Positions 25,471 through 33,002 of a stretch of DNA of 64,000 nt are shown here, piece by piece. The translations under genes were made by a program, and so were the position numbers. Source of the stretch: Candidatus Peribacteria bacterium (GTDB lineage: Bacteria > Patescibacteriota > Gracilibacteria > UBA1369 > 2-02-FULL-48-14); contig CALRGE010000002.1 in NCBI GenBank assembly GCA_943357175.1, positions 1 to 64,000 of the forward strand, given 5' to 3'. Position 1 is the first letter of the stretch. Each line of letters begins with the position of its first letter. The notes under the pieces were generated by a model that was not told the DNA's origin, did not search any database, and was given only the letters and a program-made list of their open reading frames with translations.

Positions 25471-26427
25471 ATGAACAAACTCCTCCTCACACTGCTCATT
25501 CTCACAGTTCCGTTTTCAATTTTTTCCGCGCGTGAAGTTACACTAAGCGAATTTGCTAAAACCCTCAGTATCAGCCTCGAAGAAAAATCCGGCCTTGAAA
25601 CTCCTCCGGTGAGCATAATCATGACTGGAGATATGATGCTCGGCAGATACATTGCAACACTCCGAGAAAGAAACGGTGGAGATTTTCCGTTTACATATAT
25701 GCCTGATCTAATCGCACGAGCGAAATCCGATCTAGGCGTAGAAAAAATTGACATAATTGCCGGAAATCTTGAAGGCCCGATTGTGGAAGATCAAATTGCA
25801 TACGGCGATATGGTTTTTCGCTTCGATCCCGAAGTAGCAACACTTTTGAAAAAAGTTGGATTTACAACTTTGCAACTTGCGAACAATCACACATATAATC
25901 AGAAAAAAGCCGGCCTGATAGAGACCCAAGAATGGCTAGAGAAAGCTGAACTAGACTATTTTGGTGCACCCGATTCTTCCACAGGTTTCATTGCCTACGA
26001 AATCAATGGTCAAAAAATAGGTTTCCTTGGCTTGGACGATGTTGATTATAAAATCGACGAAACTGCAGTACAAAATCGAATTAAAGAACTCGATCCAATT
26101 GTAGATTTCCTAATTATTGGCGTGCATTGGGGAATTGAATACAAGGCCATCGCGAGTGAGCATCAAGTCGCTCTAGCCCATATGTTTATTGATTCCGGCG
26201 CTGATTTTATTTGGGGAACTCATCCACATGTTGTTGAAAACAGCGAAGTATATAACGGTAAAACAATTTACTATTCGCTGGGAAATTTTGTATTTGATCA
26301 ATATTGGTCAAAAGAAACGCAAAAAGGCCTTGTGCTTGCAGTAAAACTTGACCACGGAGTTGTGACAGTGAAAGAAATTCCGGTCAATTTGGTTAATAAA
26401 GGTGAGCCACAACCCGCCTCACTTTAA
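25471..26427 (+). CDS. CapA-family (PGA_cap) metallophosphatase-like secreted protein
   Basis: 318 aa with a signal peptide (MNKLLLTLLILTVPFSIFSA). Motifs of the family: IIMTGDMMLGRYI, AGNLEGPIV, LQLANNHTYNQKKAGL, IIGVHWGIEYK, GADFIWGTHPHVVE and YYSLGNFVFDQYW. CapA proteins are calcineurin-like enzymes first known from poly-gamma-glutamate synthesis; here, without other pgs genes, a general envelope role is more likely. The 3' end overlaps the convergent gene by 9 bp. Confidence 0.88.
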   Translation: MNKLLLTLLILTVPFSIFSAREVTLSEFAKTLSISLEEKSGLETPPVSIIMTGDMMLGRYIATLRERNGGDFPFTYMPDLIARAKSDLGVEKIDIIAGNLEGPIVEDQIAYGDMVFRFDPEVATLLKKVGFTTLQLANNHTYNQKKAGLIETQEWLEKAELDYFGAPDSSTGFIAYEINGQKIGFLGLDDVDYKIDETAVQNRIKELDPIVDFLIIGVHWGIEYKAIASEHQVALAHMFIDSGADFIWGTHPHVVENSEVYNGKTIYYSLGNFVFDQYWSKETQKGLVLAVKLDHGVVTVKEIPVNLVNKGEPQPASL

Positions 26428-27216
26428 TTTAAACTCAACAGTGAATGCCCATATAGGACCTTTTTGTGTTGGTCCTACAATTTTCCCGTCAATTTTGGCC
26501 GAATCAATTCTTACCTTTGAAATGAACTCCTGAAAGAAATCATTTTTTGCAATATATGGGTCGCAATATCTGCTAATTATTAAAAATGCTTTAATGGCCG
26601 AGCTAGAATCATTAAAAGTAATTTCATTCTCAATGCTGTCAGCATCTGTTTTTATATACTGAGCTTGATTCAAAATTTTCTTAAAATCCTTAGCAAATGG
26701 CTGAACATCATCAAGTAAATTAGCTTGAATACCCATTATGATTCTACCTGCATTTTTTTCACTACTTACAAGCTTTAAGCTCTTAGACATTTTCCCAATC
26801 AGAGTTATCGCTTCCCTCGCATTATTTGCTTCTCTTGCGGCGACTAATTTTGTAAGTGCTTCTCTAAATGAATCATCAATACCGGTATGTTTTTTCCTCT
26901 CATTATCATTCTTTACATTCTCAAATCCACGATGACTTGCATGCACATAAACCTTATGTTCGGGTTTCAAAAAAGTCAGTTCCATCCCAAGCTTAGGGTT
27001 TAAAGTAATAAACGGCTTTCCACTCGCTTCATGAAGTCGAACACGGATTTCCCTCATGTAAACCTTAATTTCTTCTGATCCACTATATGATTCTATAAAA
27101 GGATCTTCATCAGGAGTATCATCAATCATATAAAGGTTGTCACCTTCTTGGAAGGATCCAGAAGATTTACCATCTAATATTACGAATTCATCCTTTATAT
27201 ATTCTCTCTTAGTCAT
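26419..27216 (-). CDS. Hypothetical soluble protein
   Basis: 265 aa starting MTKREYIKDEFVILDGK. No recognised domain; a beta-rich N-terminal part and helical centre (EALTKLVAAREANNAREAIT). It ends WAFTVEFKLK, in a 9-bp convergent overlap with the CapA-type gene, and is divergent from the beta-CASP gene, whose TATAAT lies in the 56-bp gap. Confidence 0.6.
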   Translation of the reverse strand: MTKREYIKDEFVILDGKSSGSFQEGDNLYMIDDTPDEDPFIESYSGSEEIKVYMREIRVRLHEASGKPFITLNPKLGMELTFLKPEHKVYVHASHRGFENVKNDNERKKHTGIDDSFREALTKLVAAREANNAREAITLIGKMSKSLKLVSSEKNAGRIIMGIQANLLDDVQPFAKDFKKILNQAQYIKTDADSIENEITFNDSSSAIKAFLIISRYCDPYIAKNDFFQEFISKVRIDSAKIDGKIVGPTQKGPIWAFTVEFKLK

Positions 27217-27272
27217 GAGCTTTTAAATTAGAGGAGAATATGATATAATATTCAGATTTAATCAAGTCAAAC

Positions 27273-28673
27273 ATGAAATTACATTTCTACGGAGCAGCCA
27301 AGGAGGTTACAGGTTCAAGACATATTGTTGAAGTTGCAGGCAAGAAAATCCTTATGGATTGCGGCCTTTATCAGGGTCGACGTAAAGATGAAGTTGATAG
27401 AAACAAGAATTTCGGCTTCGATCCAAAAGAAATCGATATTGTAATAATTTCACATGCGCACATTGATCACTCAGGAAATCTTCCAAACCTGGTAAAACAG
27501 GGTTTTAATGGTCCAATTTATTGTACAAAACCAACAGCAGAGCTACTAGCATATATGTTGCTTGATTCTGCTCACATTCAAGAAGTTGAAGTTGAATATT
27601 TGAACGAAAAAAAGATGGCAGCGGGTGAGGAGCTTGTTGAACCACTTTACGTTACAGAAGATGTTCATGCCACTTTGCCACTGATTAGACCTGTATCTTA
27701 CGAAGAATGTTTAATGATAACACCTGAGGTTTCAGCTTGTTTTCATGAAGCAGGTCACATTATTGGGTCTGCAATTACAGTACTTACTATGAAAGAAAAC
27801 GGAGTAGAAAAAACTCTAGCTTATACTGGTGATCTTGGTCGAGTTAATATGCCTCTGATTCAAAATCCTTATCAGGTTGAAAAAGTGGATTATTTGATGA
27901 TTGAATCGACTTACGGAAATCGTCTACATGATTCACTTAATGATGCTGAAAAAGACCTTGAAGATACTGTTAAAAAAACAGTAGCTAGGGGTGGAAAAAT
28001 CTTAATTCCGGCATTTTCTCTCGGTAGAACTCAGGAAATTATATATGCACTTCACAAACTATCCGATGAAGGCAGAATACCTGAAAATCTACCGATTTTT
28101 GTTGATTCACCTTTATCTGTAAATTTAACTCAAGTTTTCCGTGCCAATCCTCAAGTTCTTGATCAAGAAACTCACACTGATTTCTTAGATAAAAACGAAG
28201 ATCCTTTCAAGTTTAATCTCTTGAAGTACGTGACTTCAGTTGAAGAATCTAAGGCTTTAAATAATTTAAACGGTCCTGCGATTATTATTTCAGCTTCAGG
28301 AATGATGGAACATGGACGTATTTTGCATCACCTAAAAAACAATATCTCTGATCACAAAAATACATTAATTGTTGTTGGTTATCAGGCTGCAAACACATTG
28401 GGTAGAAAAATTGTTGATAAACAGAAAGAGGTTAAAATTTTCGGTAAACCTGTGCATGTTGGTATGCAAATAAAAATTATGAATGCATACTCTGCTCATG
28501 CCGATAAAAATGATCTACTAGATTACATCAGCAAAGTTGATGGATTAAAGAAAATCATTCTTGTCCACGGAGAAGAAGATTCTCAAGGTGCTTTGAAGCA
28601 ATCTTTGCTCGAAGCTGGTAGAAAAGACGACGAAGTCTTCATTCCGAACTTTGGAGATACTCTAGATCTTTAA
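27273..28673 (+). CDS. Metallo-beta-lactamase/beta-CASP ribonuclease
   Basis: 466 aa, typical of stand-alone beta-CASP RNA nucleases related to the CPSF73/Ysh1 group. Motifs in order: SHAHIDHSGNLP (HxHxDH), HEAGHIIGSA, LAYTGDLGR, IESTYGNR, GRTQEIIYALH, SASGMMEHGRILHHL and MNAYSAHADKNDL. It likely processes or degrades RNA. A TATAAT box at 27244-27249 precedes the ATG by 23 bp; the -35 region is poor. It shares 4 bp with the end of the convergent sortase gene. Confidence 0.93.
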   Translation: MKLHFYGAAKEVTGSRHIVEVAGKKILMDCGLYQGRRKDEVDRNKNFGFDPKEIDIVIISHAHIDHSGNLPNLVKQGFNGPIYCTKPTAELLAYMLLDSAHIQEVEVEYLNEKKMAAGEELVEPLYVTEDVHATLPLIRPVSYEECLMITPEVSACFHEAGHIIGSAITVLTMKENGVEKTLAYTGDLGRVNMPLIQNPYQVEKVDYLMIESTYGNRLHDSLNDAEKDLEDTVKKTVARGGKILIPAFSLGRTQEIIYALHKLSDEGRIPENLPIFVDSPLSVNLTQVFRANPQVLDQETHTDFLDKNEDPFKFNLLKYVTSVEESKALNNLNGPAIIISASGMMEHGRILHHLKNNISDHKNTLIVVGYQAANTLGRKIVDKQKEVKIFGKPVHVGMQIKIMNAYSAHADKNDLLDYISKVDGLKKIILVHGEEDSQGALKQSLLEAGRKDDEVFIPNFGDTLDL

Positions 28674-29239
28674 GAATTCGCAATTCTATCTGTAAATATA
28701 ACTAAGCGTTCTGAATAAATTTTCAGGTTCTTATTCCAAGCTCCGGCACAAGTAATAATATTAAGGTGAGATTTCCCATCGCTTGAAGAAAAAATATCTG
28801 AGGCATCATCATCGTGTTGATAAGTTCGAATTTCACGCACAATAAAATCAATCAGTTTCCCGTTATTATCTTCCACAGTAACTTTATCCCCGACTTTTAC
28901 ATTATCTAGATTCGCAAACACCGCAGTAGCACCATATTTCCAGTTCACATGACCATCAATCACTGCACTACCAATTTCACCCGGGCGAACTCCTAAATTA
29001 TACCAAGCGGTATTCATTGGAAGTTTCGGCGTATCCATTGATCCGGTTTCAGTTAATCCAACTGATTCAATAGCAGCTTCTAGATTAATCTCCGGAATTT
29101 TTATGAACAATGGTTCTCCAATTATTTCAGGCACCGGCAATAACTCATCAGCGTCTACAACTTTAGATTCGGGAATAAGCATTAAACTCGTTGTTAGAGC
29201 TAATACCAGAAATCCCCATTTTAAATTAGTTTGGATCAA
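28670..29239 (-). CDS. Sortase (class E/F-like), TTG start
   Basis: 189 aa. One N-terminal hydrophobic helix (WGFLVLALTTSLMLI) followed by a sortase fold: catalytic His in VIDGHVNWKYG, Cys in NIITCAGAW, Arg in YSERLVIF. The start is TTG at 29239, overlapping the upstream gene by 14 bp; the first ATG is at residue 20 and would remove the membrane anchor, so TTG is preferred. Sortases cleave LPxTG-type signals, and the upstream protein ends in LPNTG. Confidence 0.85.
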   Translation of the reverse strand: MIQTNLKWGFLVLALTTSLMLIPESKVVDADELLPVPEIIGEPLFIKIPEINLEAAIESVGLTETGSMDTPKLPMNTAWYNLGVRPGEIGSAVIDGHVNWKYGATAVFANLDNVKVGDKVTVEDNNGKLIDFIVREIRTYQHDDDASDIFSSSDGKSHLNIITCAGAWNKNLKIYSERLVIFTDRIANS

Positions 29240-30200
29240 AACCTGTATTTGGTAAACGTGGGCTTGAAGTATCTGTTGTCGAGATTTTTACAGTCGGCGT
29301 GATTAAATCTTCGAAGCCGGTAAAAGTTGGACCTGTACTTTCAACAATCTCTTCTTCTTCCTCCTCAATTTCAGACAAAACAATCACTTCAACAATTTCA
29401 GGCTCACTAATTGAGCTAGTTCCAGTACTTGTTACATTTGGGGTAAATACACCTGTTGGCGCTCCACCACCTGAATTAACTGGAGCAACAATCACCGGTG
29501 CCACGGCACAACTTGGTTTTGTAATTGTACTTGTATCTAATGTTACAGCTCCATCTCGAGTTAATACTCTGCCTTCAACATTTGCACCTGTTGTAATTGT
29601 TGCGGAGGCCATAGCTAAGATATTTCCTTTAAAAGTTGAGTTTGTTCCAAGTGTTACAGAGCTACCAACTTGCCAAAAGACATTGCAAGCTTGAGCCCCA
29701 TTTAAAAGATTCACAATGCTAGAGTCTGCTGTAATCAGTGTAGAACTTGTTTTGAAAATAAATACTGCATCAGGATTATTCTGAGCATCAAGAGTTAGAG
29801 TTCCTGTTATGGCAAATGTGCCGTCTGCAGAATCATAGACTCCAGAATTCACCGTTGCTCCACCCAGTTCAGTCGCAATCATTGCAGACGAACTTTGCGC
29901 AACAAGCACGTTGTATGCTGTCACTAGATCAAGTTGAGCCTGAGCTGCTACTGATTCAGCAATATATTGAATGCCATTTATTGTTCCTGGCGGAAAGCCA
30001 GTGACAGAACTGCCCGGGCTTAAGCCTAAATCACCATTTACAACAGTTGATCCTGTATTCGTTATTGTTGATCCGGCTAGAACAGCAAAATTATCAGATG
30101 TAGCAAGGTTTGCTGCAGTGGCTGCTAATGCAAGTCCGGTAATTCCAAACATGCAAACAGCAGCCAACATTACTGCGAAAAACTTATTTAACATTTTCAT
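29226..30200 (-). CDS. DUF3494 ice-binding-like secreted protein with terminal LPNTG
   Basis: 324 aa, signal peptide at the N-terminus (~1-27). Residues ~30-230 are the DUF3494 fold: LATSDNFAVLAGSTITNTG, VVNGDLGLSPG, PDAVFIFKTSSTL, VFWQVGSSVTLG, TFKGNILAMASATI. A Pro/Thr/Glu-rich linker follows and the protein ends RLPNTGFDPN. The LPNTG is not followed by the usual hydrophobic helix and basic tail. It overlaps the sortase gene by 14 bp. DUF3494 proteins bind ice or act as adhesins; which is unknown here. Confidence 0.88.
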   Translation of the reverse strand: MKMLNKFFAVMLAAVCMFGITGLALAATAANLATSDNFAVLAGSTITNTGSTVVNGDLGLSPGSSVTGFPPGTINGIQYIAESVAAQAQLDLVTAYNVLVAQSSSAMIATELGGATVNSGVYDSADGTFAITGTLTLDAQNNPDAVFIFKTSSTLITADSSIVNLLNGAQACNVFWQVGSSVTLGTNSTFKGNILAMASATITTGANVEGRVLTRDGAVTLDTSTITKPSCAVAPVIVAPVNSGGGAPTGVFTPNVTSTGTSSISEPEIVEVIVLSEIEEEEEEIVESTGPTFTGFEDLITPTVKISTTDTSSPRLPNTGFDPN

Positions 30201-30288
30201 ATATTTTTTTTGCGGTGAGACTATAAGCCTTACAGTTTACACATATTAAGTAACTAAGCAATGGCATCTACAAGCCATTATTTCGGAC

Positions 30289-30714
30289 TCATTTCCATTC
30301 TTTCTGCAGATCTTTTATTAGACCCTTAATAGATTTTTCTGCCCATTCTTTATCTTTAGATAAGTCATCAACGGCATTTTGTACGATCTCATTATATTTT
30401 TTCTGAGTCAGATCAGCTTCATCTTTAATATTATCTAAGGAAGCTAAAATATTTCCGTGCACTTCTAGGTAACTTTCTTCAAGTTCTTTAGTGACTTCTC
30501 CAAAAATATTTTTAACTGATTCTTGAACCTCCCCGCGACTTTTTTTGAATTTTTTCGCTAGTAGGGAGGCTTTTTCTGAAATATCTTTTTGAGTTTCACT
30601 ACCCTTCTTTGGGGCAAAGAGAATTCCAAGCGATGCCCCAAGGGCCACAGCAATTGCCAGGCCCAAACCAGTTGATAATGGACTCATTCCATGTTTTCCA
30701 TCATGAGTATTCAT
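30289..30714 (-). CDS. YtxH-domain membrane protein
   Basis: 141 aa. A glycine-rich transmembrane helix near the N-terminus followed by GILFAPKKGSETQKDISEK, the YtxH hallmark, then ~100 residues of charged coiled coil. YtxH proteins are associated with general stress responses. It is the last gene of a run of five small stress-type genes on the minus strand (31752 to 30289). Confidence 0.85.
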   Translation of the reverse strand: MNTHDGKHGMSPLSTGLGLAIAVALGASLGILFAPKKGSETQKDISEKASLLAKKFKKSRGEVQESVKNIFGEVTKELEESYLEVHGNILASLDNIKDEADLTQKKYNEIVQNAVDDLSKDKEWAEKSIKGLIKDLQKEWK

Positions 30715-30733
30715 CGGTTTTTAGGTTAAAATT

Positions 30734-30961
30734 TTAATAATTTGTCACGCTTGTTTCACCCATAGTTGGCACAACTTTATCTTCATTTGAAGAATCTGGA
30801 ACTGTAACATTTATTTCTGTATTTTCATCTTTTGCACCGTTCATGAACCAACCATTGCTATAGGCGAATACACCTCCAATCAAAACTGCAATAATCAGAA
30901 CAATCACTAATAATGTTGCTCCTGAATCACTACCATTTGGACTAACGAATACTTCTGACAT
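30734..30961 (-). CDS. Small single-span membrane protein
   Basis: 75 aa: short polar N-terminus, a hydrophobic helix (TLLVIVLIIAVLIGGVFAY) and an acidic, Thr/Val-rich external tail. No family assigned. It sits between the YtxH gene (19 bp downstream) and the lmo0937-like gene (20 bp upstream), which implies co-transcription with the stress-type cluster. Confidence 0.65.
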   Translation of the reverse strand: MSEVFVSPNGSDSGATLLVIVLIIAVLIGGVFAYSNGWFMNGAKDENTEINVTVPDSSNEDKVVPTMGETSVTNY

Positions 30962-30981
30962 AAAATTTGGGGTTTAAATAA

Positions 30982-31131
30982 TTATAAAACTTTTTGACCA
31001 TGAATGAGTCTTATCAACAAGACCACTACGGCTATGACAAGTAAAATGTGTATAAATCCTCCGAATACATTGGCTGTAACTAAACCAAGTGCCCAAAGCA
31101 CTAGGAGAATGATGAAAATTGTCCAAAGCAT
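30982..31131 (-). CDS. Lmo0937/DUF5670-family small membrane protein
   Basis: 49 aa from the ATG at 31131. A longer frame to 31215 overlaps the upstream gene and adds unrelated residues. The sequence MLWTIFIILLVLWALGLVTA then a second hydrophobic helix ending LLIRLIHGQKVL is the lmo0937 family pattern (MLWTI...LW.LG...). Such proteins are two-helix stress-associated membrane peptides. Confidence 0.75.
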   Translation of the reverse strand: MLWTIFIILLVLWALGLVTANVFGGFIHILLVIAVVVLLIRLIHGQKVL

Positions 31132-31162
31132 ATATAAGGTGTTTAAAAAATAAATATTTAAT

Positions 31163-31492
31163 TTACTTAGAAACTCTATCAATTGACCGAACCTGGCTCG
31201 CATCATTATTTTCAAGAATTTTTTTTATTGTGGCGTCAGTAGTTGAAATCCCAAGCAAAATTGAACCGCTATTAATATCTCTTTCATAAATTAGAGCGTC
31301 ATTTTCAGGCAGGCTAAGCCCGATTAATCTACATAAAATTGCTCCTGTGCTTTCACATACTTCTTTAGCGGTGACTTCATCTCTCATAACAATTGATATG
31401 TCTTTTGATGAAATGCCATTGCGACTCAATTCATTTATGGCATTTTCCGCACTCTCTTGAGAATGGAATAAACCCAAAGTTATGGTTTCCAT
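31163..31492 (-). CDS. General stress protein 17M-like (YflT-type) protein
   Basis: 109 aa. The start METITLGLFHSQESAENAIN has the beta-alpha pattern of the GSP17M/YflT N-terminal domain, which anticipates flux of a helical hairpin after a short strand, and ISSKDISIVMRDE continues it. No transmembrane helix. The surrounding genes (YtxH, lmo0937) support a stress-response cluster. Confidence 0.6.
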   Translation of the reverse strand: METITLGLFHSQESAENAINELSRNGISSKDISIVMRDEVTAKEVCESTGAILCRLIGLSLPENDALIYERDINSGSILLGISTTDATIKKILENNDASQVRSIDRVSK

Positions 31493-31521
31493 AAATATTG
31501 ATTGGATTATTGAGTATGGCT

Positions 31522-31552
31522 CCTGGCATCGCTTTTATATAGAAATGCCAGG
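31522..31552. other. 8-bp hairpin between stress genes
   Basis: CCTGGCAT (31522-31529) and ATGCCAGG (31545-31552) are exact complements with a 15-nt loop. There is no strong T-run on either side, so it is a weak terminator at best; it may be an operator or processing site between the acidic-protein gene and the GSP17M-like gene. Confidence 0.45.
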
Positions 31553-31563
31553 TTTAATGCGGA

Positions 31564-31752
31564 TTACATCATTTTATGTTCATCCTCTTCATCTTCATCT
31601 CTGTCTTTTTTTACTGGGTCTTGATTTTCCGGATCCTCAACTAATGGATCGGATTTTTCATCATCCTGGCCATTATCTTGTTCTTCATCCTTTCCATCTT
31701 TCTTCTCCTCATCTTGAGGATTGCCGCCTTGATTGTAGTTATCTGATTTCAT
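31564..31752 (-). CDS. Small acidic, disordered protein
   Basis: 62 aa from ATG 31752 (MKSDNYNQGGNPQDEEKKDG), rich in Asp, Glu, Lys, Gln and Pro, with no hydrophobic segment. A longer frame to 31827 begins in sequence without family character. Probably disordered. First gene of the stress-type cluster; role unknown. Confidence 0.5.
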   Translation of the reverse strand: MKSDNYNQGGNPQDEEKKDGKDEEQDNGQDDEKSDPLVEDPENQDPVKKDRDEDEEDEHKMM

Positions 31753-31971
31753 AAGGATTAAATTAAGAAATAGAGTATTTACTGGCTTGCGTTCCTGCTT
31801 TATAAAGCAAATCAACTGTATCTCCATTCATAGATATCAACTAAGAATAGGCAAAAAACAAAAAATAAATCTTAAAAAAACGGCTTATATATGGGTAAAA
31901 GTATTTTTTTTTTTTAAAAAAACGTTTCTACATTTCGATATTCTGCTCTATAATGGAAATTAAAATATATT

Positions 31972-32754
31972 ATGATTTCAAATTCAGACCAACTTCGCAT
32001 TGTTGCCTTCCTTAAGCGCTTTGGCTGTAATCGTAGTGAGAGCCTTACATATATTGAGGTTCTGGTTTCTGGGAACACCTCAATTCAGGAGCTTTCAAGA
32101 AAGTTAAAGTCGAATCGTATTAGCATTCACTACTGTGTTCAACAACTAATTGAGAAAGGATTCCTCTTCGAAATCAGAAAAGGAAAGAAGCGATTCATTG
32201 GAGCGGAGAGCCCGGATATATTGCTCAAAATTATTGGCCAACGTCATACAGAATTGAAATCTTTAGAAACGGATGTTGAATATATTTCTGATTTACTAAA
32301 TTCAATTCCAGTAATTAAACATGAAGTGACTGTTGTGAAACTTTATGAAGAAACTGATGGTTTCAAAAAAATGTTGGAAGATAGTTTACAATCCAAAACT
32401 GAGATCCTGATTTTCAGCAACACAATGGTTTTCACAAAATTGCTTGGTGAAGAATATTACGAGAGCTATTTTGCCCGACAGGCGGCTCTTGGTATTAAAT
32501 CCCGAATGATTTATCCACCCTGTGATTTTGCTGATAAAATAATTGCACAAAAAGATAAATACAAAATTGATTTGCGAATTCTTTTGCAGAACCAAGGCTC
32601 CGAATCTGGCTTCTTTCTTTGGGACGATACGGTGGCAATTAAATCGCTTAAAGAAAATAAAAAAAGTTGCACAATCATTGAGAACAAAGATATCGCCCAC
32701 TTCTTCCGCAATAATATTTTCAATCACTTTTGGGAAGAGGCGAAGCTTGTATAA
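31972..32754 (+). CDS. TrmB-like transcriptional regulator
   Basis: 260 aa. N-terminal winged helix of TrmB type (LKRFGCNRSESLTYIEVLVS then SIQELSRKLKSNRISIHYCV and IEKGFLFEIRKGKKRF), a short coiled coil (~85-105), then a phospholipase-D-like sensor region (ILIFSNTMVF ... ESGFFLWDDTVAIKS). A TATAAT at 31949-31954 with a weak TTCTAC -35 (17-bp spacing) lies upstream. It could control the adjacent repeat protein and the divergent stress cluster; that is inference. Confidence 0.8.
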   Translation: MISNSDQLRIVAFLKRFGCNRSESLTYIEVLVSGNTSIQELSRKLKSNRISIHYCVQQLIEKGFLFEIRKGKKRFIGAESPDILLKIIGQRHTELKSLETDVEYISDLLNSIPVIKHEVTVVKLYEETDGFKKMLEDSLQSKTEILIFSNTMVFTKLLGEEYYESYFARQAALGIKSRMIYPPCDFADKIIAQKDKYKIDLRILLQNQGSESGFFLWDDTVAIKSLKENKKSCTIIENKDIAHFFRNNIFNHFWEEAKLV

Positions 32755-32785
32755 TTAGTAAAAATTATTTATTAACATCAAGTCT

Positions 32786-32992
32786 ATGGATGAACCTATG
32801 AAATCAACAGCCAGAGCTGCGATAGATAAAAAAGCCACAGCAGATAAAACTGCGGTTGACCAAAAAGCTGTAGCAGACAAAGATGCAATTGATCAAAAAG
32901 CTCGTGCAGATAAAGCAATGATTGATCAAATGGCCTCTAAAGAAAAAGTAGTGATCGATCGCAAAGCCAGCGAGGATAAATTGGTACTATGA
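32786..32992 (+). CDS. 68-aa protein made of five 11-residue repeats
   Basis: After a 12-residue lead, five exact 11-residue (33-bp) units run from 32822 to 32986: IDKKATADKTA, VDQKAVADKDA, IDQKARADKAM, IDQMASKEKVV, IDRKASEDKLV, then Leu and stop. The consensus (I/V)DxKAxxDKxx has Ala and charged residues in a hendecad pattern, like amphipathic group 3 LEA or coiled-coil repeats. It lies 31 bp downstream of the TrmB-like gene. A role in stress protection or membrane binding is a guess. Confidence 0.7.
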   Translation: MDEPMKSTARAAIDKKATADKTAVDQKAVADKDAIDQKARADKAMIDQMASKEKVVIDRKASEDKLVL

Positions 32993-33002
32993 TTTATTCC
33001 CA

